Positions 8,470 through 16,671 of a DNA stretch of 64,000 nucleotides are shown one piece after another. Source of the DNA: Alteromonas stellipolaris (GTDB taxonomy: Bacteria; Pseudomonadota; Gammaproteobacteria; Enterobacterales; Alteromonadaceae). The notes beneath the pieces are model-generated. The model searched no databases and was not told where the DNA came from. It saw nothing but the letters and a program-made list of their open reading frames with translations. Location: positions 1,302,001-1,366,000 of the forward strand of contig NZ_CP013926.1 of the NCBI RefSeq assembly GCF_001562115.1. The letters are read 5' to 3'. Each line of letters starts with the position of its first letter. Within the stretch, counting starts at the first letter, position 1. Made by a program: the position numbers and the translations under genes.

Positions 8470-8915
8470 TAATTTTCCTTATTATTCTATCCATCTTCCA
8501 TAAATTTCCGAATCATTGCCCAACTGGCATGACCCATTTGTTTTGCCACTCACATCGTTTTTTGCCAATTGAAAGATGCATGAAGCATAAATATGTAGAG
8601 TATCACATGGATATCTATACAGTAACTTAGCTCTTTTTAGTGCAGGTTTCCAGACGTATTTCTAATCCGTCTGCTCATTTGTACTCTTTCATGGTTTTGG
8701 GGTCAATAAATACTAGCCTACAATCAAGGGAGCTCACAGAATGGTAAGGCTAGATGCCGAACAATTAACTATAAAACACCCCAAACCTAGACTAATTCCC
8801 TTCTATAGCCTGACATACTTGTCGGGCTATAGAAAATCACCTAAACCTATATCACTAGTACATAGTGCCAGCCGTTTGTAGGGTAGGTTGAGCTTTATTT
8901 AAACCAGTTTTTCTT
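8470..8915. other. Non-coding spacer upstream of the two-gene unit
   Basis: 446 bases without a supported gene. It should contain the promoter of the minus-strand pair near 8480-8600, though no convincing -35/-10 pair stands out. It also holds the inverted repeat at 8801-8834 and, at its right end, the remnant alpA sequence at 8894-8938. Confidence 0.5.
8801..8834. repeat. Inverted repeat, 14-base arms
   Basis: TTCTATAGCCTGAC (8801-8814) pairs with GTCGGGCTATAGAA (8821-8834) with one T-G pair and a six-base loop. There is no T-run on either side, so it is a poor intrinsic terminator. It may be a protein-binding site, a recombination end, or a leftover of the event that brought in the two-gene unit. 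Confidence 0.45.
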
Positions 8916-8938
8916 TCAAGTTTTGGCATTCGTAAGAT
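8894..8938 (-). pseudogene. Remnant of an alpA-like gene
   Basis: Read on the minus strand this gives ILRMPKLERKTGLNK, which matches ILRMPEVERTTGLKK of the intact AlpA at 5322-5546. The match stops abruptly on both sides. The 3' end of the 294-residue gene runs into this segment in another frame and stops inside it at 8916. The AlpA start and everything after the helix-turn-helix are lost. Confidence 0.65.
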
Positions 8939-9800
8939 AGCGTAATCTTTTGTGTGACCCTATCAAATCAGCCGTAAGGTCTCTAACTGACTTGGTGTCT
9001 ACCTCACTAAAGAAAGTATCGGAAAGTCGCTTTACGCGGTCGATATGAGCCTTATTTGTTAAATTAAGCAGGCAGTAAGTGACATAGCGAATAAAATAGG
9101 CCCTTGGCGCGTTAACGTCATTGGGTTTTTTAAGAGTGATTTCGGGCCAAAAAGGTTTATAGGTATATTGTAAGTTTTCCCACGGTTTGATTGGCTCAAA
9201 CTCTACATCTACTTGTGTAAGCCTGTCTAAATCCCACATAAAGCCACTTGTGGAATAGAATACCCTTTCGTGTATTTCGCTTTTTAAACTATTCGCCTCT
9301 TCTCTATTCGTTATATGAAAATCAATAAGCCACGCTAGGTCTTTGTATAGGTTAAATACTCTTTCGTCAGATACTGATTGCAAGTCGCTTCCAGATAAAA
9401 GGGCTGCGAGTTTTTGTGACGTTTGAGCCACATCAGTTTTCCACTTTTGCCTATCCTTTGCTGTTAGCTTGCCTTGGGGGTTATCAGGTCCTAAATACCC
9501 CATTACAATCACAGCAAGTAAGTCTGAAGCTGAGTAGTCGCTACAGGATATAGCATCTTTCCAGATATAAGCATTATCAGAGTTATTATAAAAGAGCCTA
9601 GGAATGTCGCTAATAGCTTGTGAAGCGCGCTTAGCCCTATCAATAAGTAAACTAAGATATTCACGGCTACCTTCGCTTTGTGTCGTGGCTAATTCATTAT
9701 TAAGCCTTTGTATGCTTCTGGCCTTGTGTTGTAAATCAGGAAGAATTTCATTTTCCCACGATGAGAATGCTTCATCTAATGAACCAAGCATTTTTGTCAT
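8916..9800 (-). CDS. Hypothetical island protein, C-terminus altered by fusion
   Basis: A 294-residue cytoplasmic protein with no recognised domain. It is mostly helical, with a coiled-coil-like start (residues 10-60) and many aromatic residues between 195 and 245. The start is an ATG preceded by AGGGG. The C-terminus deserves care: up to HKR near residue 283 it matches the fragment at 5690-5893, but the last ten residues (LRYLTNAKT) are read from alpA remnant DNA in the wrong frame. The native ending was probably RWTSM. The protein may therefore be full length but for a changed tail, and still functional. Confidence 0.65.
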   Translation of the reverse strand: MTKMLGSLDEAFSSWENEILPDLQHKARSIQRLNNELATTQSEGSREYLSLLIDRAKRASQAISDIPRLFYNNSDNAYIWKDAISCSDYSASDLLAVIVMGYLGPDNPQGKLTAKDRQKWKTDVAQTSQKLAALLSGSDLQSVSDERVFNLYKDLAWLIDFHITNREEANSLKSEIHERVFYSTSGFMWDLDRLTQVDVEFEPIKPWENLQYTYKPFWPEITLKKPNDVNAPRAYFIRYVTYCLLNLTNKAHIDRVKRLSDTFFSEVDTKSVRDLTADLIGSHKRLRYLTNAKT

Positions 9801-9889
9801 ACCGTACCCCTACGGAATCCCATAACGAGGAACTGGCACAGGTGATTGGGGTCACTTTTCGGGAGCTACCCTAGCGCCAGTTTATAAAA

Positions 9890-10354
9890 CTATACTGCTG
9901 AAAGCTTTAGCACCGTATTGTCATAGTCAATGTGCTTATGTATCTGCGCACAGTATTCATGCGTCGTATCAGAAAGTTGAGAACTGACGTTGTAACAAGC
10001 ACTTCTAAAAACTTGAAACTCACGTGGGGCATTATTTATTGAAAATATACTGCTTTCTAAAAGATCGAGTGTCTCGTCCTCAAAAGCAATTAATGCGGAT
10101 TTTGTTCTAACAATTGCCCCTAAGTCTTTTGCTAAATCTCCACTGCCTACGCTTTCGAGTTGAGTCAATATTTCTCTAAATGCAGGAAGTGTGAGACTTA
10201 ATGCTTCTGACAGGGTTTTAGACTGAATGTCTGAGTAGCCTCTCCCTCCGTCGATCACAACGCTTAGTGTATTGTATATTCCTGTGAATATGTGAAATTG
10301 ACTTTCATGCACTCCTGAAGCCAAGTAACCTTTCAATCTATTTTCGAGTTTCAT
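9890..10354 (-). CDS. Hypothetical protein beside the integrase
   Basis: A 154-residue soluble protein, mostly helical, with no motif I recognise. An in-frame GTG at 10393 would add 13 residues, but AGGAATAGG directly before the ATG at 10354 makes that start more likely. It lies between the integrase (stop at 10397) and the 294-residue gene, all on the same strand. Position next to int suggests a regulator, an excision helper or cargo. Confidence 0.6.
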   Translation of the reverse strand: MKLENRLKGYLASGVHESQFHIFTGIYNTLSVVIDGGRGYSDIQSKTLSEALSLTLPAFREILTQLESVGSGDLAKDLGAIVRTKSALIAFEDETLDLLESSIFSINNAPREFQVFRSACYNVSSQLSDTTHEYCAQIHKHIDYDNTVLKLSAV

Positions 10355-10396
10355 ACCTATTCCTATAGTGAGTTCTTCGACCCTGCACAACACATA

Positions 10397-11635
10397 TCAG
10401 GCTTGTTTTACAAAAATGGGAGTAACGTTACCGTTATTCTTGAGACTAGCTAAGTAATCGCTCCACCATTGCATCATTTCTTTGCGTTCGTCTAAGTAAC
10501 GAGCATGGTGAGTATAAGCAGCTCTAACACCGTTTCTTTCCATATGTGAAAGCTGACGCTCTATTGCATCAGGGTTAAAGCCTGTTTCATTCAGTATTGA
10601 GGACGCTGTAGCACGGAAGCCATGAGGGTTAGCCTTGCTCTTGCCTTTGGTTTTACCATCGTAACCCATGCGAAAAATAGCCATTCGCATAGTGTTATCA
10701 GACATTTGTTTGAACCTATCTCTTTCAGAAGGAAAAACAAACTCAAAACGAGCGCTAAACGGCTTGGTACTTTCTAATACTTCAAGTGCTTGCCTAGAAA
10801 GTGGCACAATGTGATCAGACTTCATTTTCATTCTATGCGCTGGTATTCGCCACAACTTTTCTTCTAAGTCGAATTCATCCCAACGAGCACCGGCTAATTC
10901 ACCAGGTCTAACAAAAGTGTGTACTAATAGTTCAATAGCCAGTTTGGTGAGCAAGCGGCCTTGCTGGTGGTACGCATCTAACTCACGTAGAAACTGAGGT
11001 AATTCTTCCCTTGGTAAAGAGGCCCTGTGCGAGGTTTTACGCTTTTCCAGTATTCCGGATAGCTCAGAAGCAGGGTTATGGAGTAAAACGCCAGTCTGTA
11101 CAGCGAATCGACAAACGCGCCTTATATCTTGAAGTACTCTTTGTGCCACATCGAGCGCCCCACGGGCTTCTATTTTCTGAACGGTTCTGATTATGTCTTG
11201 TGGTGTGATTTCGCCAATAGGCCGCTTACCTAGCGTCTTTAACGCATTATCATTTAAACGAGTCCAAATACGGGCGGCATGGCCCTCGCTCCACTGGCCC
11301 TTTTGCTTATTCCACCAAAGCCGTGCTTGTGTGTTAAACAGTTCTATATCGCTTACAGAAGAAAGGTGCTTCTTTTCCTGCTTTCTAGCGCTAGGGTCAA
11401 CATCATCCCTTAATTGTCTTCTAGCTTCTGAAACTGCTTCTCGTGCATCCTTTAAAGACACTTCTGGGTAGACTCCAATTGCCAATGTCTTTTGTTTACC
11501 CTGAAAACGATATTTAAGACGCCAGTATTTAGAGCCATTCTTTTTCACGAGCAAGCGCAGGCCCTTCTCATCGGTAAGCCAAATATCCTTTGTGCTTGCT
11601 TGAGCTTGTTTTATTTGAATGTCTGTTAAGGGCAT
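10397..11635 (-). CDS. int: P4-type tyrosine integrase
   Basis: A 412-residue site-specific recombinase that inserts and excises the element at tRNA-Leu. The N-terminal ~90 residues are the DUF4102/arm-binding domain (KYWRLKYRFQGKQKTLAIG). A core-binding domain spans about 95-200. The catalytic domain shows Arg in VRPGELAG near residue 243, the HxxR box in NPHGFRAT near 337, a His in LSHM, and the nucleophile Tyr in AAYTHH near 374. Length and order fit the P4/CP4-57 integrases. It reads away from the tRNA, with five TGGTGCTA-type sites in the 110 bases upstream of its start. It appears intact. Confidence 0.93.
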   Translation of the reverse strand: MPLTDIQIKQAQASTKDIWLTDEKGLRLLVKKNGSKYWRLKYRFQGKQKTLAIGVYPEVSLKDAREAVSEARRQLRDDVDPSARKQEKKHLSSVSDIELFNTQARLWWNKQKGQWSEGHAARIWTRLNDNALKTLGKRPIGEITPQDIIRTVQKIEARGALDVAQRVLQDIRRVCRFAVQTGVLLHNPASELSGILEKRKTSHRASLPREELPQFLRELDAYHQQGRLLTKLAIELLVHTFVRPGELAGARWDEFDLEEKLWRIPAHRMKMKSDHIVPLSRQALEVLESTKPFSARFEFVFPSERDRFKQMSDNTMRMAIFRMGYDGKTKGKSKANPHGFRATASSILNETGFNPDAIERQLSHMERNGVRAAYTHHARYLDERKEMMQWWSDYLASLKNNGNVTPIFVKQA

Positions 11636-11636
11636 G

Positions 11637-11740
11637 TGGTGCTACCTATCGTCTGATTAATCGACTGGTGCTACCAACATGCATACTTGCTGGTGCTATT
11701 TAGTCGTAATTGAATCTGTGTAGCACCGAATGTAGCACCA
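11637..11740. repeat. TGGTGCTA direct and inverted repeats, probable arm sites
   Basis: TGGTGCTA occurs at 11637, 11666 and 11691, and its complement (GTAGCACC) at 11720 and 11732. The first two extend to TGGTGCTACC. All five lie between the integrase start codon and tRNA-Leu, where arm-type integrase sites are expected. They overlap the integrase promoter, so binding could also give autorepression. Confidence 0.6.
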
Positions 11741-11852
11741 TGTGCTTAGGGATGACAATAGACTACATTGGACGTAGTAAGACACAAAGGCCTGATAAAC
11801 AGTAGGAATAAAGCTTAAAATTGACTGATATGGAGTGTGTTAAAACATGAAA

Positions 11853-11939
11853 TGGTGCCCGGGGCCGGACTTGAACCGGCACGTCATTACTGACGAGGGA
11901 TTTTAAATCCCTTGTGTCTACCAATTTCACCACCCGGGC
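11853..11939 (-). tRNA. leuZ: tRNA-Leu(UAA)
   Basis: An 87-base cloverleaf with acceptor GCCCGGG/CCCGGGC, discriminator A and encoded CCA. The anticodon loop TTTAAAA gives UAA, and the long variable arm is typical of leucine. It is third in a Gly-Cys-Leu cluster after pgsA, the leuZ position of enteric genomes. Its 3' end borders the mobile element and was evidently restored by the element's attachment site, so the tRNA is intact. Confidence 0.95.
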
Positions 11940-12000
11940 ATCGGGGTAACCTTTCGGTTGGGGTGTCAGGTGTAGAAACCTGTTTTGCATTAAAGCATTA

Positions 12001-12074
12001 TGGAGGCGGAACCCGGAGTCGAACCGAGATCCACGGATTTGCAATCCGCTGCATAGCCATTCTGCCATTCCGCC
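12001..12074 (-). tRNA. cysT: tRNA-Cys(GCA)
   Basis: A 74-base tRNA with acceptor GGCGGAA/TTCCGCC, encoded CCA, and anticodon GCA in the loop TTGCAAA. It is second in the Gly-Cys-Leu cluster and is probably processed from a common precursor with its neighbours. Confidence 0.95.
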
Positions 12075-12088
12075 GTAATACTAGACTT

Positions 12089-12164
<76 letters not shown>

Positions 12165-12315
12165 ATTTAAAGTCTTACATTTCGTTTCGTTGTTGCCGTC
12201 TCGAAATGTGCGGTGAATTCTACCTGTAACGCTGAAAGTGTCAATACGAAAAACAAGGAAATATGCATTTTTGTGATCGTTTGCTACATTTTTATTCACA
12301 TTGCTCAATAGACGA

Positions 12316-12894
12316 TCAAATCTTATCTTTTAAACCCGCACTTAGGTGTGGCCACGCAGCACGTGAGTAGATAATCATTGACCAAATTGACAGCACTGCA
12401 GCGATATAAAGTAAAATATGTCCTAAGGTTACCCAATAAAGTGGAATGCCCATAAACGACTCAAGCCCAGACAATAAACCAATAATGGCTAACATTTGTG
12501 CAGTTGTTTTTGCTTTGCCAATAAATGACACTTTTACCGCTTCCCTTACGCCATTTTGTCCCATCCACTCTCTAAGCGCTGAAACGTAGATTTCTCGTAC
12601 TAATAGTGCAATGGCTGGAATGGTTATCCATAAACTGCCATAACTGTGGGTAATCATTAATAGTGCCGCCCCAACAATGAGCTTATCGGCAACAGGATCG
12701 AGGAAAGCACCAAAAGGCGTAGATTGTTCAAGTTTTCTGGCTAGGTAACCATCGAACCAATCGGTGATAGCTGCAAGCCAGAAAATAAATGCGCCAGCTT
12801 CGTGGGCCCAACGCCAATCAAGAAAATAAACACCAACAAACACAGGAATAAGGATTACTCTGAATAGAGTAATTAAATTTGGAACCGTCCACAT
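12316..12894 (-). CDS. pgsA: CDP-diacylglycerol-glycerol-3-phosphate phosphatidyltransferase
   Basis: A 192-residue inner-membrane enzyme making phosphatidylglycerol phosphate, the committed step to phosphatidylglycerol and cardiolipin. The CDP-alcohol phosphotransferase signature D-x2-D-G-x2-A-R-x8-G-x3-D-x3-D is present: DWFDGYLARKLEQSTPFG then AFLDPVADK, near residues 41-69. Several hydrophobic helices follow. Length matches the family. It precedes the tRNA Gly-Cys-Leu cluster and follows uvrC, as in enterics. Confidence 0.95.
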   Translation of the reverse strand: MWTVPNLITLFRVILIPVFVGVYFLDWRWAHEAGAFIFWLAAITDWFDGYLARKLEQSTPFGAFLDPVADKLIVGAALLMITHSYGSLWITIPAIALLVREIYVSALREWMGQNGVREAVKVSFIGKAKTTAQMLAIIGLLSGLESFMGIPLYWVTLGHILLYIAAVLSIWSMIIYSRAAWPHLSAGLKDKI

Positions 12895-13008
12895 AAATAC
12901 ATCTCAAAATTTTCGCCTATCATAGGCAGGTTTAGCGCGGCTTTTCTTAAGCCTTCAATTTTTAACAGATTACCGCAATTTACGTATTAATGCGCGTATT
13001 GGATGAGA

Positions 13009-14826
13009 TTAAAGATGAAGATGGTCATATATGGTGTCAGCTAACTCTTTGCTAATACCTGGTACGCTGGCAATTTCGTCCTTACTGGCCTTTTTAAGCC
13101 CTTGCAGCCCGCCCATGTATTTCAACAATGTTTGCCGACGTTTAGCCCCTACCCCAGGTATGGTTTCTAAACTTGAAGTGGTTTTTACCTTTTGGCGGCG
13201 GTTTCTATGCCCTGTAATAGCAAAGCGGTGAGATTCATCTCTAATATGCTGAATAAGATGCAATGCGGGTGAGTGGCTATCCATAGGCACTGTGTCGTGG
13301 CTATCGGCCAATATAATAGTTTCTAACCCTGGCTTACGGGTGGTGCCTTTCGCCACCCCTAATAACATAGGCTTTTTATCATGAGGCCAATCTTCGAAAA
13401 ACGTTTCGGCCTGAGACAACTGGCCTTTGCCGCCATCAATAAGCAGCAAATCTGGGATCTTTTGTACTTCTTTAACCGATTTATAACGACGCTTAAGGGC
13501 TTGTGCCATGGCAGCGTAGTCATCGCCAGGCGTAATACCTTCAATATTATAACGACGGTAATCGCTTTTAAGTGGCCCTTCACGATTAAACACCACGCAG
13601 GATGCCACCGTTTGTTCGCCTGAGGTATGGCTTATATCGAAACACTCCATACGCTGCAATGGTGCATCTAATTCAAGCGCCGTTTCTAAATCAAGATAAC
13701 GGGCAAACACTGATTTTTGTTCGCCATACTGGGCTTCTAGTGCAGTTTCTGCATTGGCCTGCGCCAACTCTAGGTAGCGACGTTTCTCTTCACGTGCTCC
13801 TTTGAAGAAATTTACACGGTAGCCAGCTTCACCGCTAAGTAAATCGGCAATGGCTTCTTCATCAGACAACGCACTGGCAAATACCATTTGTTTAGGTATA
13901 AGTTTGTTGCCCGCTAAATAAAACTGCAATAAGAAGGATTCGAAAATTTCTTGTTCATCAGCCGTATTCGGTACTTTAGGGAAAAACGCTTTGCTGCCCA
14001 AAAGCTGGCTGTCACGGATAAACATCACCTGTATACACGCCATATTGCCTTTTACTGCAAAACCAAACACATCCATTTCGTCTTGGGTACCGGCTACCCA
14101 TTGGCGCTCTTGTACTTTGCGAAGTGTATTAATTTGGTCGCGATAACGGGCTGCCGCTTCAAAGTTTAATGCTTCACTGGCCTTTTCCATTTTATCCACC
14201 AAGGTACCAATAACTTGTTGATTTTTACCTTTAAGGAATAGCCTGGCGAGGTCTATCTGCTCGTTATATTCTTCGTCGCTAACGTATCCTTCAACACAAG
14301 GCGCACTGCAGCGTTGCATTTGGTATTGCAAACAGGGGCGACTTCTTGCGCGATAGTAACTGTCTTCACACTGACGTACTGGAAAAATACGCTGCATAGA
14401 ACGCAAACTTTCCCGAACTGCACCCGCACTAGGATAAGGACCGAAGTATTCCCCCTTTTTCTTTTGGGGGCCACGGTGAAACGATAGGCGTGGGTGTTGG
14501 TGATCAGATAAGAATATAAAGGGGTAGGATTTATCGTCACGCATGACCACGTTATAACGCGGCTTGTATTTCTTAATGAAGTTGTTTTCTAGCAAAAACG
14601 CTTCTGTCTCGCTGTTTACAACAGTGACATCCATATTGGCAATTTGCATTACCAATGAGCGTGTTTTCGCATTATCGACATTCATTCGAAAATAGCTGGA
14701 AACACGTTTTTTAAGGTTCTTTGCTTTACCTACATAAATCACTTCTTCCTGGGCGTTATACATTCTGTATACGCCAGGCTGAGAAGTTAAATTCTTGAGA
14801 AACGCTGCGGAATCAAATGCAGACAT
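13009..14826 (-). CDS. uvrC: Excinuclease ABC subunit C
   Basis: A 605-residue nuclease of UvrABC nucleotide excision repair that cuts both sides of a lesion. The N-terminal GIY-YIG domain is clear (GVYRMYNAQEEVIYVGKAK at residues 18-36), followed by a cysteine-bearing linker, a UVR motif (VDKMEKASEALNFEAAARYRD) near 205, the RNase H-like endonuclease region (DGGKGQL) near 465, and a C-terminal helix-hairpin-helix pair (IPGVGAKRRQTLL). The start lies six bases after the uvrY stop, so the two are co-transcribed as in E. coli. Confidence 0.97.
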   Translation of the reverse strand: MSAFDSAAFLKNLTSQPGVYRMYNAQEEVIYVGKAKNLKKRVSSYFRMNVDNAKTRSLVMQIANMDVTVVNSETEAFLLENNFIKKYKPRYNVVMRDDKSYPFIFLSDHQHPRLSFHRGPQKKKGEYFGPYPSAGAVRESLRSMQRIFPVRQCEDSYYRARSRPCLQYQMQRCSAPCVEGYVSDEEYNEQIDLARLFLKGKNQQVIGTLVDKMEKASEALNFEAAARYRDQINTLRKVQERQWVAGTQDEMDVFGFAVKGNMACIQVMFIRDSQLLGSKAFFPKVPNTADEQEIFESFLLQFYLAGNKLIPKQMVFASALSDEEAIADLLSGEAGYRVNFFKGAREEKRRYLELAQANAETALEAQYGEQKSVFARYLDLETALELDAPLQRMECFDISHTSGEQTVASCVVFNREGPLKSDYRRYNIEGITPGDDYAAMAQALKRRYKSVKEVQKIPDLLLIDGGKGQLSQAETFFEDWPHDKKPMLLGVAKGTTRKPGLETIILADSHDTVPMDSHSPALHLIQHIRDESHRFAITGHRNRRQKVKTTSSLETIPGVGAKRRQTLLKYMGGLQGLKKASKDEIASVPGISKELADTIYDHLHL

Positions 14827-14832
14827 ACAAGC

Positions 14833-15477
14833 CTAAAGCAAATTCGAATCGATGAGTTTGTGGCGCAGCGCTAAGTGGGATAATTCCACATCAGTGGTTA
14901 CGCCTAACTTTTCAAACATACGATAACGGTATGTATTGACGGTTTTTGCGTTAATGCTTAGTTCAGTAGCAATATCAGGTACACGTTTGCCCTTGGTCAG
15001 GCGAAGCGCAATACTTAACTCTCTATCTGATAAATCATTGAACGGGTTGTCTGAATTTGGGGAAAGCTTATCGATGGCAATGCTGTTCGCAACTTCACTG
15101 TCGATATACTTTTGCCCAGCAACCACTTTATGAATGGCTCGAATAACTTCTTCAGGCTCAGCGTCTTTAGTTAAAAAACCAAATGCGCCTGCATTCATCA
15201 CCTGCATAGGAATTGGGCTTTCTTTATGCATAGATAAACATATCACGCGGGTGTTCTCTGACATCCGCACAATGCGCTTGGTAGCTTCTAGCCCGCCAAT
15301 GCCGGGCATATTCACGTCCATGAGTACCACATCTGGGGCGTTTTTTCGACACAGCTGTACGGCATCTTCGCCATTTTTAGCTTCAGCTATAATTGAAAAA
15401 TCTACGACATCTTCCAGAATTCGGCGGATCCCTCTTCTGACCAAATCATGGTCATCTGCTAGGATTATTTTTATCAC
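14833..15477 (-). CDS. uvrY: GacA/UvrY-family response regulator
   Basis: A 214-residue NarL-type regulator, partner of BarA/GacS, which normally activates CsrA-sequestering small RNAs. The receiver has the acidic pocket DDHD near residue 8 and the phosphoacceptor Asp in VVLMDVNMPG near 54. The LuxR-type helix-turn-helix (LTKGKRVPDIATELSINAKT) lies near 160. The start is GTG; an ATG three bases upstream is out of frame. It forms an operon with uvrC. The sensor kinase and target sRNAs are not in this window. Confidence 0.93.
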   Translation of the reverse strand: MIKIILADDHDLVRRGIRRILEDVVDFSIIAEAKNGEDAVQLCRKNAPDVVLMDVNMPGIGGLEATKRIVRMSENTRVICLSMHKESPIPMQVMNAGAFGFLTKDAEPEEVIRAIHKVVAGQKYIDSEVANSIAIDKLSPNSDNPFNDLSDRELSIALRLTKGKRVPDIATELSINAKTVNTYRYRMFEKLGVTTDVELSHLALRHKLIDSNLL

Positions 15478-15682
15478 ATGTATCTCACTGACTACGGTTT
15501 GCTTTCAAACAGAAAAGATCCGTAACCGTGGTTAACTCCACCAGTTACTTACCAATCATGCGTTTGTATCATACCACGACTACCGACTAGGTAAACTTTT
15601 CAGTGTAAATTTGTAGTAAGGAGATGTATAAAAACAATCGTTAACGGGTCAAATTGATCAATAAAGATACAGCTCGTACATA

Positions 15683-16408
15683 TTAGCGAATAGCAGGTAA
15701 ATCAAACCACAGTGCAAGCACATCATCATTGGCTAAAACCACTACTTTCTGTTGAGCTCCTAACCCAATAGCATCGCCTTTCGTTAAGGTTGTCATTTTA
15801 TCCGACTTTATATCGTTAACCGTTATTTCCCCTTTTACAATGTGCAAATAGCCTGCCCCCAAGGTTGCTGTAGATTCAACGGTTAAGTCAAAACTTTCCC
15901 CTTGGCTAAGAGCCAGTTTACTAATACGCGCTTCCTGATTGATTTTTAACGAGCCGTCTTGCCCAGACTCACTAACAAGCAGCTCTAATCCATTTTTATC
16001 ACTGACCGACTTTTGTAAATACGCAGGCTGAACACCGGTAACGTTGGGCTCAATCCAAATTTGAATAAAATTAACTTCTTCACATTCAGATGCATTCATC
16101 TCAGAATGCCGAATGCCCTTTCCTGCACTCATCACTTGAATATCACCAGCAGGGATAACATAGTCGTTCCCTGTGCTGTCTTTATGTTTAAGCGCACCGC
16201 TTACCACAAAAGAGATAATTTCCATGTCACGATGTCCATGGGTTTCAAAGCCTTTACCCGCCTGTACGATATCGTCGTTAAATACCCTTAATGCAGAGAA
16301 ACCCATATGATTGGCATCATAATACTGACCGAATGAAAAGCTATGTTTGCTATTTAGCCAACCAAGATTGACGTTACCCCTTTCACTACCTTTGCGAATG
16401 TATTGCAT
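15683..16408 (-). CDS. Pirin family protein
   Basis: A 241-residue bicupin of the pirin/YhaK-YhhW group; some members are quercetin dioxygenases. The N-terminal cupin carries the metal-binding set HGHRDMEI near residue 58 and a later His/Glu in IRHSEMNASE near 102. I chose the ATG at 16408 because AAGGA precedes it; the frame extends 13 codons further upstream with no binding site. It stands alone between uvrY and ovoB, with flanking gaps over 200 bases. Substrate unknown; an oxidative-stress or metal-dependent oxygenase role is the family expectation. Confidence 0.85.
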   Translation of the reverse strand: MQYIRKGSERGNVNLGWLNSKHSFSFGQYYDANHMGFSALRVFNDDIVQAGKGFETHGHRDMEIISFVVSGALKHKDSTGNDYVIPAGDIQVMSAGKGIRHSEMNASECEEVNFIQIWIEPNVTGVQPAYLQKSVSDKNGLELLVSESGQDGSLKINQEARISKLALSQGESFDLTVESTATLGAGYLHIVKGEITVNDIKSDKMTTLTKGDAIGLGAQQKVVVLANDDVLALWFDLPAIR

Positions 16409-16671
16409 ATTTAAATCCTTATATCGAGTTTTACATCCAAGCACCATTAGGGCGCTTGTATTCGATAATTAACTTTCAATACACAATATTGTAGTACCTA
16501 ACCTGCGGGATAAAATTAGCTAAATTAGCACCTTTCATTCGTTTTTAGAGAATGAATAGATTGGGGGAAAGCCTACGCTCACATAAATTTGGCTTAGGTG
16601 AGGGGTCGTACTTAACACGGTATTAATAACCCTTTGCGTAAAACTACGACTACGTTAAAAGCGATAACTTA

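Larger units (their letters stand above)
1..11852. mobile_element. Integrative element at tRNA-Leu (leuZ), right part only
   Basis: The segment between the window start and the 3' end of tRNA-Leu carries a P4-type integrase next to the tRNA, an AlpA-type regulator, a TOPRIM/DUF927 primase-helicase, an AGTGCAAA repeat cluster resembling an iteron origin, and several unrecognised genes, all on the minus strand. Beyond the tRNA the gene order is ordinary core chromosome. This set of functions is typical of P4-like satellites and plasmid-like islands that insert in tRNA genes. The left boundary and second attachment site are not in the window: I saw no second copy of the tRNA 3' sequence between 1 and 11850. 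No capsid, tail or conjugation genes are visible in this part. Confidence 0.85.

Noticed and set aside
11763..12068. 101-codon frame across the tRNA cluster
   Set aside because: It overlaps tRNA-Leu and tRNA-Cys; a chance frame.
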